From Amycolatopsis sp. FDAARGOS 1241 (GTDB lineage Bacteria; Actinomycetota; Actinomycetes; Mycobacteriales; Pseudonocardiaceae), in contig NZ_CP069526.1 of NCBI RefSeq assembly GCF_016889705.1, forward strand, positions 8,584,001 to 8,648,000: a DNA stretch of 64,000 nucleotides, in the 5' to 3' direction. The translations under genes were made by a program, and so were the position numbers. The notes beneath the pieces are model-generated. The model was not told the DNA's origin and did not search any database. It saw only the letters and a program-made list of their open reading frames with translations. This document shows positions 7,689-16,016 of the stretch, one piece after another (position 1 is the stretch's first letter; the number at the start of each line of letters is the position of its first letter).

Positions 7689-7996
7689 TGGTGCCCGGTT
7701 GGGGCTGTGGACAGGTTGGGGCCGGGCACCACATGTGCACGTGCAGAAGCACTGGATCCCCACAAGTTGTGGATGCTCGTTAGGCCATCACCGTGAAAAG
7801 TTGTGGATAACCCGGGGGATAACTCAGGTTCCTGTGGACAACTGGTTTTGGGGTCCCCCTGGTGTGGTATAGGCACGGGTTGCGTGCGGATGGGTGCGGT
7901 GCGTGGTCGTTGGGTGTGAGGTTGCGCTTTGTGGGGGATGGGGATGAGGGCTGTTGGAGGGACTCGTGGGGCTTGTTTCGGGCTGATGCGTGCCCC
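7689..7996. other. intergenic, no gene seen
   Basis: No convincing coding frame. It is T/G-rich on the plus strand with several GTTGTGGA/TTGTGGAT words near 7689-7840, which superficially recall DnaA boxes but do not match a spaced array. It leads into the repeat at 7997. Confidence 0.4.
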
Positions 7997-8151
7997 GCGC
8001 GGGGGCGTGTTGCGTGGTGTTGTGGTTGGGATGCGGTCCTGCGCAGGGCGTGTTGCGTGGCGTATGCACCCCGAGGCGCGACTGTGACTACGGCCGCTGA
8101 CCCCGTGTCAAGGCGGGAAAGCGTGCCTTGACACCGGGTCGGCGGCCGTGT
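7997..8151 (+). repeat. hairpin-bearing intergenic repeat, copy 1
   Basis: About 155 bases that recur in inverted orientation at 13687-13842 with only scattered differences. The 3' part (8091-8148) is a near-perfect hairpin: CGGCCGCTGACCCCGTGTCA pairs with its complement around a GGGAAAGCGT loop, with two mismatches. The stem could act as a bidirectional terminator; the conserved 90-base flank (GGTTGGGATGCGGTCCTG to GCACCCCGAGGCGCG) suggests a small repeat family rather than a plain terminator. Confidence 0.8.
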
Positions 8152-8163
8152 TTTGGCTTCGGA

Positions 8164-8440
8164 TCGAGGTGCCGGGCAGGGGCTGGGTGCAGGACGCTTT
8201 GCATTGTTGCTGGCGGTTTCGTGTTTGGATTCCTCGCCGTTCGAGGTGCCGGGCAGGGCTGGGCACAGGACGCTTGCGTTGTTAACCGGCGGTGGCATAA
8301 GCGGGCTGCGCCGCCGTTCGAGGCACCGAGCGGGGCTGGGCGCAGGACAACTTTGCGTCGATGGGCGGCGGTTTCCTAGCCAGGGGTCGGTCGCCTGTTC
8401 GAGGCACCGAGCGGGGCTGGGCGCAGGGGTTTCGGCGTGG
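8164..8440 (+). repeat. four direct copies of a ~40-base unit
   Basis: Units beginning TCGAGG(T/C)(G/A)CCG(G/A)GC start near 8164, 8240, 8318 and 8399, at about 75-82-base intervals, each continuing GGGCTGGG(T/C)(G/A)CAGG. The last two are nearly identical. A related unit lies at 13543. No open frame is consistent with coding; function unknown. Confidence 0.7.
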
Positions 8441-8491
8441 TCGGCCGACGGCTGACTGGGGACCGCCCGTCGCCTTGCCAGGTGTCGTCGC

Positions 8492-9790
8492 TCAGAAAAG
8501 CAGCTGTGCCACCGTGTAGATGATCAACCCCGCCAAGGCGCCGACCACTGTGCCGTTGATGCGGATGAACTGCAGATCCCGCCCGACCTGGAGTTCGATC
8601 TTGCGCGACGTCTCTTCCGCGTCCCACCGTTCGACGGTGTCGGTGATGATGGTGGTGATTTCCTTCGAGTAGTTCTTCACCAGGTACGCCGCGGCGCCTT
8701 CGACCCAGCCGTCGACCTTGCTGGAGAGCGTGGGGTCCGAGGTGAGGCGGTCGCCCAGGGATTCGAGGGCGCCGCGGACGCGGAGGCGGAGTTCGCTGGA
8801 CGGGTCTTCGGCGGCGTTGAGCAGCATCTCCTTCGCGGTCGCCCAGGCGGAGCCGATGAGCCGCTGCACCTCGGCGTGGTGGACGATCTGGCCCTTGACC
8901 TGCTCGGCGCGCTCCATCGTCTTCGGGTCGGTCTGGAGGTCCTGCGCGAACTCGCCGAGGAACTTGTCCAGCGCGAGGCGCATCGGGTGGTTGACGTCCG
9001 TCTTCACGGCCCACGCGAAGGTCAGCACCTCCCCGTACACCTTGTCCGCGAGCATTTCGTCGACGAACTTCGGCGACCAGCTCGGGGCGCGGTCCGAGAC
9101 GACTCGCAGCACGGTCTGGTGGTTGTCCCGCACCCACTCGTACGCGCGGTCGCACATCAGATCCACCAGGTTGTGGTGCGCGCCGTCTTCGAAGACGCCC
9201 GCGAGGATCTTGCCGAGCGGCGGGCCCCAGGGCCGGTCGACCACGCGCTTGACCACGGCTTGCTCCATGATCGCCTGCACGTCCTCGTCGCGCAGGACCG
9301 TCACGGCGCCGCGGACCACTGTCGCGAGCTCGGACGTCACGCGCTCCGCGTTCTCGCGCTGCGAAAGCCACCCGCCGAGGCGGCGGGAGATCTCGACGCG
9401 CTTCAGCTTGTCGCGGATGACGGCCTCGGACAGGAAGTTCGAGCCGACGAAGTCGCCCAGGCTGTTGCCGAGCTGGTCCTTCTTGTTGGGGATGATCGCG
9501 GTGTGCGGAATGCGCAGGCCGAGCGGGTGCCGGAACAGCGCGGTGACCGCGAACCAGTCGGCGAGCGCGCCGACCATGCCGGCTTCCGCCGCAGCGCGGA
9601 CGTAGCCGACCCAGGCGGGCCAGCCGGCCGCCTCCGCCCAGCTCGTGAGCAGGAAGACAACCGTGGCGCCGAGCAGGAAGGCCAGCGCGACCAGCTTCAT
9701 GCGACGCAGGCCGCGCTTCTTCGCCTCCTCGCCGGCGGCGCCTCCGGGCGGGTCCGCGGGCGTGACCTTGGCTGGGGTGAGTTGCTCCAC
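8492..9790 (-). CDS. DUF445 family membrane-anchored protein
   Basis: A 432-residue protein with a transmembrane helix near residues 30-50 (LVALAFLLGATVVFLL), the family signature EAGMVGALADWFAVTALFRHPLG around 69-91 with IPHTAIIPNKKD after it, a long helical cytoplasmic middle, and a C-terminal hydrophobic segment INGTVVGALAGLIIYTVAQLLF. This is the DUF445/YheB-like layout, with both ends in the membrane. Function unknown in bacteria. Start ATG 9790; 29 bases separate it from the divergent aminotransferase gene. Confidence 0.85.
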   Translation of the reverse strand: MEQLTPAKVTPADPPGGAAGEEAKKRGLRRMKLVALAFLLGATVVFLLTSWAEAAGWPAWVGYVRAAAEAGMVGALADWFAVTALFRHPLGLRIPHTAIIPNKKDQLGNSLGDFVGSNFLSEAVIRDKLKRVEISRRLGGWLSQRENAERVTSELATVVRGAVTVLRDEDVQAIMEQAVVKRVVDRPWGPPLGKILAGVFEDGAHHNLVDLMCDRAYEWVRDNHQTVLRVVSDRAPSWSPKFVDEMLADKVYGEVLTFAWAVKTDVNHPMRLALDKFLGEFAQDLQTDPKTMERAEQVKGQIVHHAEVQRLIGSAWATAKEMLLNAAEDPSSELRLRVRGALESLGDRLTSDPTLSSKVDGWVEGAAAYLVKNYSKEITTIITDTVERWDAEETSRKIELQVGRDLQFIRINGTVVGALAGLIIYTVAQLLF

Positions 9791-9819
9791 GACGCCATTG
9801 TCCGTGAGGATGCGTTTTC

Positions 9820-10986
9820 GTGCGTGAACCAGCTCTCGTCCCCCGTCTCCGGCCCTTCACCGCGACCATCTTCGCGGAGATGACGGCACTCGCCGTGAAG
9901 CACGGCGCCGTCAACCTCGGCCAGGGCTTCCCCGACACCGACGGCCCCGCCGGCATGCTCGAAGCGGCCAAGAACTCCCTGTTCGGCGGCGACAACCAGT
10001 ACCCGCCCGGCCCGGGCCGCCCCGAGCTGCGCGCGGCCATCTCGCGCCACCGCACGCGCTACGGCACCGAGTACGACCCCGACACCGAGGTCCTCGTCAC
10101 GGCCGGCGCGACCGAAGCCATCACGGCGGCGCTCATCGCGCTGGTCGAGGCCGGCGACGAGGTGATCGTCGTCGAGCCGTACTACGACTCGTACGCGGCG
10201 GCCGTCGCGATGGCCGGCGCCCAGCGGCGCGTGCTCGGCCTGCGCGAGACGGCCGGCGGGCGCCTCGAGCTGGACGTCGACGCCCTGCGCGACGCCATCA
10301 CCCCTCGCACCCGCGCCGTGCTGCTGAACTCGCCGCACAACCCGACCGGCACGGTGTTCTCCCGCGCCGAGCTGGAGGCCGTCGCGGCGGTGTGCGTTGA
10401 GCACGACCTCATCGCCGTGACCGACGAGGTCTACGAGCACCTCGTGTTCGACGGCGCCGAGCACGTGCCGCTCGCCACCCTGCCCGGCATGCGGGAGCGG
10501 ACAGTCGCGATCTCCAGCGCCGGCAAGACGTTCAACTGCACCGGCTGGAAGATCGGCTGGGTCTGCTCGACGCCCGAACTCGTCGCCGCGGTGAAGGCGG
10601 CGAAGCAGTTCATCACGTTCGTCTCGGGCGGACCGCTGCAGCCGGCCGTCGCGTACGCGCTGGACCACGAGCTCCCGTGGGTCGAAGAACTGCGCACGAG
10701 CTTGCAAGGCAAACGCGACCGGCTCTCCGCGGGCCTCGCCGACGCGGGCTTCGCCGTGCGCGCGAGCACCGGCACCTACTTCGTGACGGCCGACGTCCGT
10801 CCGCTCGGTTTTTCCGACGCGGCAGAACTGGCTTGGGAACTGCCCGAACGCGTCGGCGTCGCGGCCGTGCCCGTCAAGGTGTTCACAGATCACCCGGACG
10901 AGTGGAAACACTTGCTGCGTTTCGCCTTCTGCAAACGGAACGAAGTCATCGACGAAGCCGTCGCGCGATTGCGGCAACTCGGCTGA
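9820..10986 (+). CDS. class I PLP aminotransferase (DapC/KAT-like)
   Basis: A 388-residue fold-type I aminotransferase. Visible: NLGQGFPDTDGP near the start, GATEAITAAL for the PLP phosphate, NSPHNPTGTVF for the substrate-carboxylate loop, TDEVYEHL with the pyridine-ring Asp, SSAGKTFNCTGWKIGW with the Schiff-base Lys near 237, and RFAFCKRNEV near the end. In actinobacteria this subgroup is called N-succinyldiaminopimelate aminotransferase (DapC) or kynurenine/methionine aminotransferase; sequence alone does not decide. Start is GTG 9820. Monocistronic, divergent from DUF445. Confidence 0.85.
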   Translation: MREPALVPRLRPFTATIFAEMTALAVKHGAVNLGQGFPDTDGPAGMLEAAKNSLFGGDNQYPPGPGRPELRAAISRHRTRYGTEYDPDTEVLVTAGATEAITAALIALVEAGDEVIVVEPYYDSYAAAVAMAGAQRRVLGLRETAGGRLELDVDALRDAITPRTRAVLLNSPHNPTGTVFSRAELEAVAAVCVEHDLIAVTDEVYEHLVFDGAEHVPLATLPGMRERTVAISSAGKTFNCTGWKIGWVCSTPELVAAVKAAKQFITFVSGGPLQPAVAYALDHELPWVEELRTSLQGKRDRLSAGLADAGFAVRASTGTYFVTADVRPLGFSDAAELAWELPERVGVAAVPVKVFTDHPDEWKHLLRFAFCKRNEVIDEAVARLRQLG

Positions 10987-11376
10987 CCACTTCCGCTGGT
11001 CGCGGTCACAACGCACGGCGAGTGCGGGCCGGTGACGCTCCGGTTTCGTTGACAGCGCGTCAGGTTGACGATACCGGGGGTACGTCCTCGCGCTGAAACA
11101 TCAGGTCAACCGCCGTGTGACCGGCCGCCCGGATGGCCGCAACCGCGTTGCTCGACCACACGCTCAGTGATCGACTTCGGCCATTCGGACACCGGAGCCG
11201 GTAACGCCGTTCCGCCTTACGGGGTGGATCGAACGCAGGGAAGATGAAACACTCGCGAGCGGTGCTAGAAAGAGTGCAGCCCCGGGGGAACTGCGACCTG
11301 GCCGGAGAAGAACCCCAGTTGGATCAGCCTCGTGCGGCGAACCGCATGAGCTTCAGGCGCGGACGGTGGTGGTGGC
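10987..11376. other. long leader region before the exported protein gene
   Basis: 390 bases without a convincing gene. It contains GTTGACAG and GGTTGACGATACC (11049-11078), which could be a promoter, and several GC-rich potential stems. I looked for a c-di-AMP riboswitch here and could not support one. Confidence 0.35.
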
Positions 11377-13050
11377 GTGAGCGGCACGGCATCCGTGCGC
11401 ACCATCGCACCCCCGGCCACCAGCGCTGATCCCGGCATCCGCCGCTCGCGACCGTGGACTGCACCTCTCTCCCGGCCCGCTGCGCGGATCGTTTTGGCGG
11501 GCGGGTTGACGGTCGTGGGGTGGCTGCTGGGGGCCGTGATCGCCGGCGCGAGCGCCGACGCGGCCGAACACCCCCACGGCGGTGACACTTCTGGCAGGAC
11601 TGTCGCAACGGCGCCCGGGCGCGCTCCGCACGGTGAGGCCGCGGGAAAAGCACGGGAACACCGGCAGAGCCACCACAGCCGGGTGCAGACGTCCACATGG
11701 GACACGCGCCACGGCGGCCCGTCCGGAGCGTCGACTTCGGACACCAGCTCCGGCTCGCGCGGCGGCGCCGGCTCACAGGGAACCGCGACGACGGGCGCCG
11801 TCCACGGCACCACGACCGGCGCCGGCAACCCGGCCGAGGGCGGGCCGGCGAACGACAGCAGCGGCTCACACTCGCACGAGTCCGGCGCGCCGAGCGAGAA
11901 CTGCCCAACCCCGTCCGGTACCCACAACCCGTGGCAGGATGGCAATTCCGGCCCGTCGAGCGGCACTGGCTCGAACCAGCCCAGCGACGGTTCGACCGGC
12001 TCCCACCAAAGCGACATTTTCAGCACCTTGCCCGGCACCGCCTCGGACCAGTCCGATGACAACTCGTCCGGCTCCCACCAAAGCGGCATTTCCGGCACCT
12101 TGTCCGGCGCTGGCTCGGACCAGTCCGCCGACTCCACCCCCAGCAACAATCTCGGCATCCCAACAGGCTCCGGCTCGGACCAGCCGAGCAACAGCTCGAC
12201 CGGCTCCACCCCCAGCGACAATTCCGCCACCTCGACCGGCACCGACTCGGACCAGTCCACGATCTCGGCCGCAGGCGCGGGATCACCCAGCCCCGGCACC
12301 AACTCCGGGGGCGGCAACACAAGTGCGCCGAGCGGCGCCGGCTCGGAGCAGTCCACACCGGACCAGGCGACGCTGCGCACGAGTGGAGCCCAGAGCGGCG
12401 GGTTGCTCGGTGGCCTCCTCGGCGGGGTGCTCGGAGTCGTGGACAACACCCTGACCTCCGTCACCGGCGTCGTCGACACGGTGGGGGACGTCGGGGGCGA
12501 GGTGCTGCCGCCTGTGGCGACCATGCCGGGCACGGGTGAAGACCCGCCGTTGATCCCGATCGGCGACGTGCTCGGGCCGGTGTTCTCGGGCGGGTCCGTG
12601 AGCGGCGGGGTCAGCGCGACGGTGCCCGAGCAGGCGGTCGCGCCGGTCCCGGAGCTCGCGGGCGCACCGGTGACGGCGACCGAAGCGGTGCCGGCGACGA
12701 TGCCGAAGCAGGAGATCAGCGGAGTCCGGTACCTCAGCGCAGTGCACATGATTCCGGTGCAGCGACACGCCGCCGCGGCCAAGCACGACAATGCGTCCCA
12801 CGTCGGCGCCACGAACGGCGGCGACGGGGCCGGTGGCGGTGGCGGTCTGCCCTCGGCGCCCAGCGCGCCCGCGGCACCCAGTACGACCGTCAACCCGGGC
12901 CACGACGGTCCGGGTGGCGCGCGGCAGCCGTTCGCGGTTGCCGCGGACAGCGTCACCACGACTCAGCTCAAGCTGATCGGCGTGAGCCGCGACCACGAAG
13001 TCGCAGGGGCGGGTCGCGAAGCGGCCCTGCCGACCACTTCTCCGGACTGA
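11377..13050 (+). CDS. exported Ser/Gly/Asp-rich protein of unknown function
   Basis: A 557-residue protein. A basic N-terminus precedes a hydrophobic segment at about 35-60 (IVLAGGLTVVGWLLGAVIAGA), a signal peptide or anchor. Residues 65-345 are low-complexity Ser/Gly/Thr/Asp/Gln with recurring GSDQS/TPSDNS units. Residues 350-425 are a Gly/Val-rich hydrophobic stretch (GGLLGGLLGGVLGVVDNTL and VVDTVGDVGGEVLP) seen in many actinobacterial exported proteins. The C-terminus is Ala/Pro/Gly-rich and lacks a sortase motif. Likely cell-envelope or spore-surface related by composition only. GTG 11377 is the longest supported start. Confidence 0.65.
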   Translation: MSGTASVRTIAPPATSADPGIRRSRPWTAPLSRPAARIVLAGGLTVVGWLLGAVIAGASADAAEHPHGGDTSGRTVATAPGRAPHGEAAGKAREHRQSHHSRVQTSTWDTRHGGPSGASTSDTSSGSRGGAGSQGTATTGAVHGTTTGAGNPAEGGPANDSSGSHSHESGAPSENCPTPSGTHNPWQDGNSGPSSGTGSNQPSDGSTGSHQSDIFSTLPGTASDQSDDNSSGSHQSGISGTLSGAGSDQSADSTPSNNLGIPTGSGSDQPSNSSTGSTPSDNSATSTGTDSDQSTISAAGAGSPSPGTNSGGGNTSAPSGAGSEQSTPDQATLRTSGAQSGGLLGGLLGGVLGVVDNTLTSVTGVVDTVGDVGGEVLPPVATMPGTGEDPPLIPIGDVLGPVFSGGSVSGGVSATVPEQAVAPVPELAGAPVTATEAVPATMPKQEISGVRYLSAVHMIPVQRHAAAAKHDNASHVGATNGGDGAGGGGGLPSAPSAPAAPSTTVNPGHDGPGGARQPFAVAADSVTTTQLKLIGVSRDHEVAGAGREAALPTTSPD

Positions 13051-13686
13051 CCGACCACCCGGTCCTCCGGGGAGAGCCACGTCCAAACCAAGATCAACTT
13101 CTTGGAGCGCGCGCCCGCTCGCAGCGCCTGGCTCACCCCTTCCGCACGCACTTCCCAGGGGCTGAACCATGCGCAAGACCACGCTTCCCGACCGGCCGAC
13201 CGCGCCCGGCCGGATCGGGGCCTGGTCCCGGCGCCGCGCTGCCCCCGCGGCGCCGGGACCCACAACGGGCGTGCTCCGGAGGTTCCCGCTCACCGCGCCG
13301 AGCGAGAACCTGCGCCAACCGAAGCCCGCCTGAGCCGTCGGCGGCTCCCGGCACGTCGAGGGGCTGTGCCGGGACGCCGCCGCGGCGCCCGCTCCCAGCG
13401 AGCGGGTGACGAACAGCCGGTGCACCGATGCGACCGCCACCATCCCTGGGTGGCCGGACCATGCGGTGCACCGGCTGTTTACGTCAGGGCCCTGGATGAG
13501 TCTTGAGATCGAGCCGGGTAATAGGTGGGAGCCCGTCGCCTTTCGAGGTGCTGGGCTGGATTGAGCGGGGCTCATCGTGTTGCCGGCCGGGCTGCGTGAG
13601 GAAAGCAAGGCCGGCGTCGAGCGTGTGGTTCGCCAGGACCGGCCACCAACGCGACGCGAAGCCACCGACGAAACCGAAGCCAACAC
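13051..13686. other. intergenic region with stems and a stray repeat unit
   Basis: 636 bases without a supported gene. CCAAGATCAACTTCTTGG (13092-13109) is a short inverted repeat suited to ending the exported-protein transcript. A unit TCGAGGTGCTGGGC near 13543 is related to the four-copy repeat at 8164-8440. Open frames here lack family resemblance and have shadow-like composition. Confidence 0.4.
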
Positions 13687-13842
13687 ACGGCCGCTGACCC
13701 CGTGTCAAGGCACGCTTTCCCGCCTCGACACGGGGTCAGCGGCCGTAGTCACACTCGCGCTTCGGGGTGCATACGCCCCGCAACACGCCCCCCACACAGG
13801 ACCGCATCCCAACCACAACGTCCCGTAACACGCCCCCGCGCA
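13687..13842 (-). repeat. hairpin-bearing intergenic repeat, copy 2 (inverted)
   Basis: Inverted copy of 7997-8151. The hairpin at 13688-13745 pairs CGGCCGCTGACCCCGTGTCA with its complement, with one mismatch, then the same flank continues to about 13842, 25 bases short of the MocR gene stop. The two copies bracket 5.5 kb holding DUF445, the aminotransferase and the exported protein. Confidence 0.8.
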
Positions 13843-13867
13843 GAACCCGCCTCATCCCTCAATCCCC

Positions 13868-15313
13868 CTAAGTCACCGGCACCTCCACATCCGCACACCC
13901 CCTCACCGAACCCACTGCCACACTCAACCTCCGCACCGCCTCAAGCAGCTCATCCCTCGGCAGCCCGAACGGCACCCGCAACCACCTCTCCAACCCCCCG
14001 TGCACCCCGAACCGCGACGCAGGCGCCAACTGCACCCCGTGATTCCCCGCGGACACCGCCAACCGCGTACTCATCGGCTCCGGCAACCGGCACCACAACG
14101 ACAATCCCCCGGCCGGGACCCCAAACGTCCACTCAGGACAGCAACCACGCACCGCCTCGATCAACACATCCCGCTGCGCACGAAAATCCACCCGTCGCTG
14201 GGCCAGCGCGGCGTACCCGTCTGGCTCCAGCAGCGACGCCAGCACCAGCTGGTCGAACACCGGCGCCCCCAGGTCCACGGCGAACCGCGAGGACAGCAAC
14301 CGGTCCAGCAAGTCGGCCGACGCGCGGATCCAGCCGAGCCGCAGCCCGCCCCAGTGCGACTTCGCCGCGGAACCGACCGTGAGCACCAAGTCCCCCGCGA
14401 ACGCGGCCAGTGGCGGCGGCGCGTCGAGCGGATCTCCCTCGTAATCCAGCTCCACCAACGATTCGTCGACCACCACGGGTGTGCGCGACCGCGCGAGCAG
14501 ACTGCCGAGCCGTTCGCGGCCGGCCGCGTCGAGGCGCAGGCCCGTCGGGTTCTGGAAGTCGACCACGAAGTAGCCGAACCGCGGCGAGGCCTGGCGCACG
14601 GCAGCTTCGATGCCCGGGAGATCCCAGCCGTGCACGGGATCCAGCGCGACCGGCACCGGCAGCGCGTGCGTCGCGCGCACGGCGTCGATCGCGTTGGGGT
14701 ACGTCGGCTGCTCCACGAGCACCCGGTCGCCGGGCCCGGCGAGCATGCGCAAGCACAGCACGAAGGCCGAGTACGCGCCGGAGGTCACCATGACCTGGTC
14801 CGGTGTCGTCGGCAGGCCGCGCGCGGTGTAGCGCTCGGCGATGCGCTCGCGCAGCCGTGGCAGGCCGCCGGTGAGGTACCCGTTGCCCCCGATGTGGTCG
14901 ACGAGGTCGCGGCGCGCCGCCTCGACGGCCGTCATCAGTCCGGGCAACGCGGGAGGCGCGGCGCGCGCGAGGTCGAGCACACCGTCGCGTTCGCGCAGCA
15001 CCGGCTCGTGCGCGCGGCTGCCGGTGCCCGAAATCCAGGAACCGGCGCCGCGGCGGCTCGCGACGAGCCCGTCTTCGCGCAGCCGGTCGAGCGCCGCGCC
15101 GATGAGCGTGCGGCTGACGCCGAGCGCGTCGGCGAGCTCGCGCTCGGCGGGCAGCCGGGTGCCGATGGGGAGCTGGCCGTCGAGCACGTGCAGCTCGACG
15201 GCCGCGGCGAGATCCGCCGCCCCCTGCCGGGACCCGCGGCGGCGCCACTCCCCCAATAACACGGCCAATCGCTGGCCGGAAACTCGACTACCGAGCGGAA
15301 CAGACGAAGTCAT
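13868..15313 (-). CDS. MocR-type regulator (GntR HTH fused to aminotransferase fold)
   Basis: A 481-residue protein. Residues 20-95 form a GntR winged helix (IGTRLPAERELADALGVSR then TLIGAALDRLREDGLV). The remainder is a class I aminotransferase fold with the PLP-pocket motifs: TSGAYSAFVLCLRML, EQPTYPNAID, VDFQNPTGLRLD, VVDESLVELD, and GSAAKSHWGGLRLGWIR with the Lys that would hold PLP. MocR proteins bind PLP or an adduct and usually regulate a neighbouring gene. The divergent YczE-like membrane gene starts 61 bases away, and the palindrome at 15316-15337 lies right against this ATG. Confidence 0.9.
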   Translation of the reverse strand: MTSSVPLGSRVSGQRLAVLLGEWRRRGSRQGAADLAAAVELHVLDGQLPIGTRLPAERELADALGVSRTLIGAALDRLREDGLVASRRGAGSWISGTGSRAHEPVLRERDGVLDLARAAPPALPGLMTAVEAARRDLVDHIGGNGYLTGGLPRLRERIAERYTARGLPTTPDQVMVTSGAYSAFVLCLRMLAGPGDRVLVEQPTYPNAIDAVRATHALPVPVALDPVHGWDLPGIEAAVRQASPRFGYFVVDFQNPTGLRLDAAGRERLGSLLARSRTPVVVDESLVELDYEGDPLDAPPPLAAFAGDLVLTVGSAAKSHWGGLRLGWIRASADLLDRLLSSRFAVDLGAPVFDQLVLASLLEPDGYAALAQRRVDFRAQRDVLIEAVRGCCPEWTFGVPAGGLSLWCRLPEPMSTRLAVSAGNHGVQLAPASRFGVHGGLERWLRVPFGLPRDELLEAVRRLSVAVGSVRGCADVEVPVT

Positions 15314-15315
15314 AA

Positions 15316-15337
15316 GGCCAATTATCCAATATTGGCC
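15316..15337. promoter_or_regulatory. MocR operator dyad
   Basis: GGCCAAT-8-ATTGGCC, with a nested perfect 10-base palindrome CCAATATTGG at 15326-15335 and repeated CCAAT words. It sits 2 bases upstream of the MocR ATG and 37 bases upstream of the divergent membrane gene, so one site could serve both. It is the only AT-rich patch in the neighbourhood. Confidence 0.7.
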
Positions 15338-15374
15338 ATGGTTTACCAGTCCACTTGTCGCCGATAGTGCAGAG

Positions 15375-16016
15375 GTGGCAGTTGTCGACCTCAGCCCCCT
15401 CAGCATCCGCCGCGCCCCCGTCCGCCGCGGCGCGCAGCTCCTCGCCGGCCTCGCGCTCTACGGCGCCAGCATGGCGATGCTCACCCGCGCCCACCTGGGC
15501 CTCGACCCGTGGGACGTGCTGCACGAAGGCCTCACCAAGCTCACCGGCCTGACCTTCGGCACGGTCACCGCCATCGCGTCGGTGTTCGTGCTGCTGCTGT
15601 GGATCCCGCTGCGCCAGAAGCCGGGCGTCGGCACGGTCGCGAACGTGCTGGTCATCTCGGTGACCGTCGACACCGTCCGCGCCGTGCTGCCGGACCAGCA
15701 CGTGCTCGCGCTTCAGATCCTGCTGATGGTCGGCGGCATCGTGCTCAACGCCGTGGCCACCGCGGTCTACGTCGGCACGCGGCTCGGCCCCGGCCCGCGC
15801 GACGGGCTGATGACCGGCCTCACCGCACGCACCGGCTGGTCGGTGCGGCTCGTGCGCACCGGGATCGAGGTGACCGTGCTCGCCGTCGGCTGGCTGCTCG
15901 GCGGCACCTTCGGCGTCGGCACCGTGCTCTACGCGCTCGCGATCGGTCCGCTCACGCAGGCCCTGTTGCCGCTGGTCACGTGGCGGAGCCGGAGCCGCGA
16001 AGAGCACCAGCACTAG
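15375..16016 (+). CDS. YczE/YitT-type integral membrane protein
   Basis: A 213-residue membrane protein with five or six hydrophobic helices: GAQLLAGLALYGASMAMLTR, FGTVTAIASVFVLLLW, VANVLVISVTVDTV, ILLMVGGIVLNAVATAVYVG, VTVLAVGWLLGGTFGVG. The LGLDPWDVLHEGL motif after the first helix and the GPGPRDGLMTGL loop are typical of the YczE/YyaS family found beside MocR regulators. Start GTG 15375. Its stop shares a CTAG tetranucleotide with the convergent Clp-N gene. Probable transporter of the ligand sensed by MocR; substrate unknown. Confidence 0.85.
   Translation: MAVVDLSPLSIRRAPVRRGAQLLAGLALYGASMAMLTRAHLGLDPWDVLHEGLTKLTGLTFGTVTAIASVFVLLLWIPLRQKPGVGTVANVLVISVTVDTVRAVLPDQHVLALQILLMVGGIVLNAVATAVYVGTRLGPGPRDGLMTGLTARTGWSVRLVRTGIEVTVLAVGWLLGGTFGVGTVLYALAIGPLTQALLPLVTWRSRSREEHQH

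Noticed and set aside
7689..7850. DnaA-box-like TTGTGGA words suggesting an origin
   Set aside because: Too few, irregularly spaced, with no dnaA, dnaN or AT-rich unwinding region near.
8164..8440. CRISPR array
   Set aside because: Units are long, degenerate and only four, and there are no cas genes in the window.
11040..11130. GTTGAC/GTCAAC words resembling the Clp-N operator
   Set aside because: Half-sites are not arranged as two palindromes with a 12-base spacer, and no Clp-N or HTH gene follows.
11050..11330. Possible c-di-AMP (ydaO) riboswitch before the exported protein gene
   Set aside because: GGGGTGGATC and nearby GGGGGAAC resemble parts of the motif, but the expected 3' strand with CCGACAGCTAACC is missing and the order does not fit.
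13102..13506. 134-codon plus-strand frame between the exported protein and MocR
   Set aside because: Arg/Pro-rich shadow composition and no start signal; it lies in an intergenic region with repeat pieces.
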